Origin: Cannabis sativa
Lineage: Eukaryota; Streptophyta; Magnoliopsida; Rosales; Cannabaceae
Length of the DNA: 64,000 nt
NCBI RefSeq assembly: GCF_029168945.1
Contig: NC_083602.1
Span: forward strand, 91,770,027-91,834,026
Direction of reading: 5' to 3'
This document shows positions 60,762-64,000 of the stretch, piece by piece; the stretch's first letter is position 1; every line of letters starts with the position of its first letter. The translations under genes and the position numbers were made by a program. The notes beneath the pieces are model-generated. The model had not been told where the DNA came from and did no database searches. It saw only the letters and a program-made list of their open reading frames with translations.

Positions 60762-62179
60762 GGTCATTGTTGATTTATTCCCTATTGTGAGAGTTTCATT
60801 CAGTGTCACTAAATCATTGGATAGAGCCAACACAATAGAAAATAGTTGGAAGAGAAGTGTAGGGATAGAAGACTCATGTGTTCTACAATAAGTATGTGTG
60901 AGTTTTAAGATGTATATAAATATTAGTATTAAGTATTTAAGTTTATTCGCAGATAAATAATTAAGTTTAATTTTTGACGGTAATAATACTTAAAAAAATA
61001 TTTTTTATTTTATTTTAATAATTATTTATCTTTCAAAAAATATTTTATAAAAAATGTTAGAATTTTGAAATATAAAGTTTAAAAATTAAATTAAAATTAA
61101 AAATTAATTCTTAATTAATTTTAGATCAATTTAAATTAATTATTTTTTATTAATAATTAATTAAAATAAATAGATTAAAGTATATTAAAATAAATTCTAG
61201 ATAATTAATTTCTAAGTAAATTATTTAATATTTTTTTATACACATTTAATTAAATAAGATAATTACATTTATGTTGAAAATTAATTTCTTAATTAATTTT
61301 AGATCAACATAAATTAAAATAATTCTCATAATTTAATTTAATTTATTTTATTAAATTTACATATTTAATTTTAAATATATTAAAATTTTCAAAATTAATT
61401 AAATATATTTATAGAAAATTAAATTTGAGTTGAAAAATAATTTTAATAAATTTTGAACCAACTTAAGTAATTTTTATAGAAAATTAATACTAAGGATGAA
61501 AAATAAATTTTATTTATTTTCAGATCTTTAAAAAATTATAAATATTAAATTAAAATTTATAATATTTTTATCTTTTATAATTTATTTAATTTTAAAATAA
61601 CAATATTAAGTGTACTAATATAAATGTGTCACTTAATCGGATGACACCTTAAATTTACTAATTATTCAGTAATTTGAACAATTTTACTATCAAAAATTAA
61701 ATTTAAAAAATTAAATGCAAGTAAAACAATAGTGAAAAGAGTTTAACTGCCAAAAAAATAACTAAAAGTTTAACTTCACTTTTATTATTATCAATAAAAT
61801 ATTGCCTTAATTTGAATATTAGAATAATAATAATAAAAAAATGAGATTCCCTCAAATAAATATTGAATTTTATAAAAAGTAAAATAAATAAAAGCTGTGG
61901 TGTAAAATCTTTTAGATTCAAATAGAAAAAAAATAACATTATTATTATTATAAATAAATGAATGGCATGTCCTATATTTAGATATTTAAAAAAAATAAAA
62001 AAAAAATAATTTAATTGTGTTGAAATTATGAATGGCCTAAAATTGTTTTTGCTTATTTAATAACTACCTTCCCTTCATTCTTTCTTTCACTTTTAAATTT
62101 TTAAATTTTATTTCTTGTCGAGTTTTCTGAGTCGAATCAGCTTGACTCGGTTGGTGGTGGTTTTCAATTCTAATCATCT
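60762..62179. other. Extremely AT-rich spacer
   Basis: From about 60930 to 62000 the sequence is nearly all A and T, with many palindromic TTAATTAATTTTAGATCAA-like words. A truncated arm of the 691-1033 MITE family lies at 60933-60990. The last 100 bp should hold the PB1 gene promoter and 5' UTR. Confidence 0.5.
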
Positions 62180-63163
62180 ATGGCGAGCGAAGAAGAAGAA
62201 GAAGAAGAAGAAGAAGCCATTAATGGTGGTTTATCATTATCATTATCATCATCATCATCACCAGAGGATCTCCCACCTTCCCCAAAAAACAAGTTCAAAT
62301 TTTTATGTAGCCATGGTGGAAGAATCTTACCCAGACCTGCCGACGGCCACCTCAAGTACGTCGGCGGTGAGACCCGAGTCATTGCCGTTCCTCGCCATAT
62401 TTCTTTCTCAGGTAATCAAAATTTCCCACAAAAATATATGTATCTATATGTGTATATATGAATGTGTTGTTGTTGTTGTTCATCAAGTGTTTGTTAAAAT
62501 GTTTTTTTTTTGCAAAAATGACATTTTTTGTTGTGTAATTCTTTACAATAAGAATGTTTTTGACACCCCAAATTTGGAAAATGAATAAATTTTTGAGAAA
62601 AAATTGCCACGATTGAGTTAATATATATAACATCTGTGAGTGTTGTTTATCTTGTTCATCAAGTGTTTGTGAAAATGTTCTTTTTATTTTTGCAAAAATG
62701 GCATTTTTTGTTGTGTAATTTTTTACAATAACAATATTAATGATACTCCAAATTTGGAAAATGAATTCTTTTTATTAAAATTGCCATGACAGTTAATATG
62801 TACATTTGTGAATGTGTTTGTTTGTTCTTGTTCACCAAGTGTTTGTCAAAATGAGTTTTTTTCTTTCAGAAATGGCATTTTTGGCTGTATAATTATTTGC
62901 AAAAACAGCATTTTTGATAGCCCATACTTACAAAACTTCTCATTTTAAAATATACGTATATGAGAAATGCCATGAAAAATATATGGATATTTTTTCAGAA
63001 ATGACATGTTTTGTAGTACAATTCTTAACAAAGCTGCTCATTTTGATAAGTTTGTTTGTTAGAATAAATACTTTTTTAAAAATACCATTTTTCTAAAACT
63101 CATTTCAAAATTGCCATAACAGAGTTAAACAAGAGGCTTTCAGATATGATCAAGGAAGGAGAT

Positions 63164-63194
<31 letters not shown>

Positions 63195-63925
63195 TGGTAC
63201 TTAAATACCAATTGGGTTTTGAAGATCTTGATGCATTAGTCTCAATAAGAACAGATGAAGATTTAAAGCACATGTTAGATGAGTATGATCGTCAATTAGA
63301 GACAATTGAAGGCTCACCAAAGCTTCGTATTTTCTTATTCCCATCATCACCACAACAACAACATTCTACAATAGACTCTCATAACAACAACAACAACAAC
63401 AACTCAATTGAACAACGTTATATTGATGCCATTAATGGTGTTGTTCGTATAAACAAAACCAACAAACAACAACAACAACCTCCCAATATTGTTACCACTT
63501 TCACCATTTCAGCTTGTTCTTCACCAAACTCAAACTCCCCTGATTTTCAAGCCATTAATGAAGGACATGAGATCATGTTTTCTTCGAATAATTGTAACAA
63601 TTTGCATAGGGTTCAAAGTTCTCCAAGTCTCTATCGTTCAAATAGTCCTCAATGGATTAATAGTGGTTATATTCCTCAAGCTTATCACTATGGTCTTCCT
63701 CAACAAAATTACCTTTTGGATCTTCAAAAGGCTGCAGCTAGTGAGCGACTCGCCCCGGCGTTGTCCATGGCTAGAGGTGAGTTTAGAAGAGGAGTTTTTG
63801 GTCATGGTGGTGGTGGTGTTGTTAGGCATGATTTTTGTGGTTATGGTACTAATAATTTTCATGGGATTGATCATAGAGATGATGTTAGTCATCCTAAGAG
63901 TCCTAGAAAGAAATTTTGGGAGTAG
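62180..63925 (+). CDS. PB1-domain protein
   Basis: Two exons, 62180-62411 and 63123-63925, give 344 aa with a GT-AG intron of 711 bp. After a glutamate run and a serine-rich stretch, the PB1 domain spans about residues 37-130. It opens [20 protein letters not shown], continues [12 protein letters not shown] with the intron inside the fold, and carries the acidic OPCA-type [20 protein letters not shown]. The rest is low-complexity with asparagine and glutamine runs and ends SPRKKFWE. Plant proteins of this layout are usually adaptors that bind other PB1 partners. There is no kinase domain before the stop codon, so it is not a Raf-like PB1 kinase. Confidence 0.93.
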
Positions 63926-64000
63926 ATTCTTTGTTTTGTCCCTTTTTTGTGTGTGTGTGTATATAGATTGTTATTTCTTTGTTTTGATTTTGTGTTTGTT

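Noticed and set aside
58952..60833. Recurring 69- and 90-codon frames on both strands
   Set aside because: They are repeats of one another because the LTR is repeated. They overlap the 5S-like noncoding segment, so they are not genes.
61000..62000. Origin- or matrix-attachment-like AT block
   Set aside because: The composition is extreme, but nothing beyond base composition supports a specific function.

Overview
This is a window of nuclear DNA from a flowering plant, almost certainly a eudicot. The base composition is strongly AT-rich. Genes are split by many short GT-AG introns, and the space between genes is full of MITEs and retroelements. The gene set and the transposons (Cassandra TRIM, a DUF4283-type L1 LINE, a tRNA-derived SINE, Mutator-like and hAT-like MITEs) fit a mid-sized eudicot genome. 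The repeat style made me think of Rosales such as Cannabaceae, but that is a guess. There are no bacterial features.

Six protein-coding genes can be modelled exon by exon, and every model closes in frame. (1) 4589-7823 minus: a SPARK-domain GPI-anchored protein of the At1g61900 type, 466 aa. (2) 10619-17963 minus: ribosome-biogenesis GTPase BMS1, 1185 aa in 18 exons, with one apparent U12-type AT-AC intron. (3) 20809-22730 plus: ribosomal protein uL3 (RPL3), 390 aa, with a long leader intron. (4) 24272-34612 minus: the large B-block-binding subunit of TFIIIC, 1740 aa in 16 exons. (5) 51136-52535 plus: a 155-aa one-helix membrane protein, possibly with leader exons reaching back to about 42.15 kb. 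(6) 62180-63925 plus: a PB1-domain protein, 344 aa. Three of the first four serve ribosome production or RNA polymerase III transcription. BMS1 and RPL3 are divergent neighbours, and both carry a telo-box near the 5' end.

The rest is layered transposon sequence. 1-3.9 kb holds nested long-TIR MITEs and a decayed DUF1664 gene copy. 8.1-10.6 kb holds repeats and a minisatellite. 34.7-42 kb holds foldback elements, a Copia leader fragment, two Mutator-like MITEs with clear target-site duplications (TSDs), a CACTA-like end and a LINE tail. 42-50 kb holds a SINE with a 20-bp TSD and a 5.9-kb LINE inserted in a foldback MITE. 52.8-57.3 kb holds further MITEs, one nested in another. 58.8-60.8 kb holds a tandem array of four Cassandra LTRs, each carrying a 5S-rRNA-like segment. 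60.9-62.1 kb is almost pure AT.

The most interesting items are the Cassandra 5S array bracketed by a single TSD, the AT-AC intron in BMS1, the possible spliced upstream ORF (uORF) across an 8.1-kb transposon-filled leader intron, and the stack of MITE families whose boundaries can be read directly. All exon boundaries come from splice signals and frame closure by eye, not from transcripts. UTR limits are approximate.
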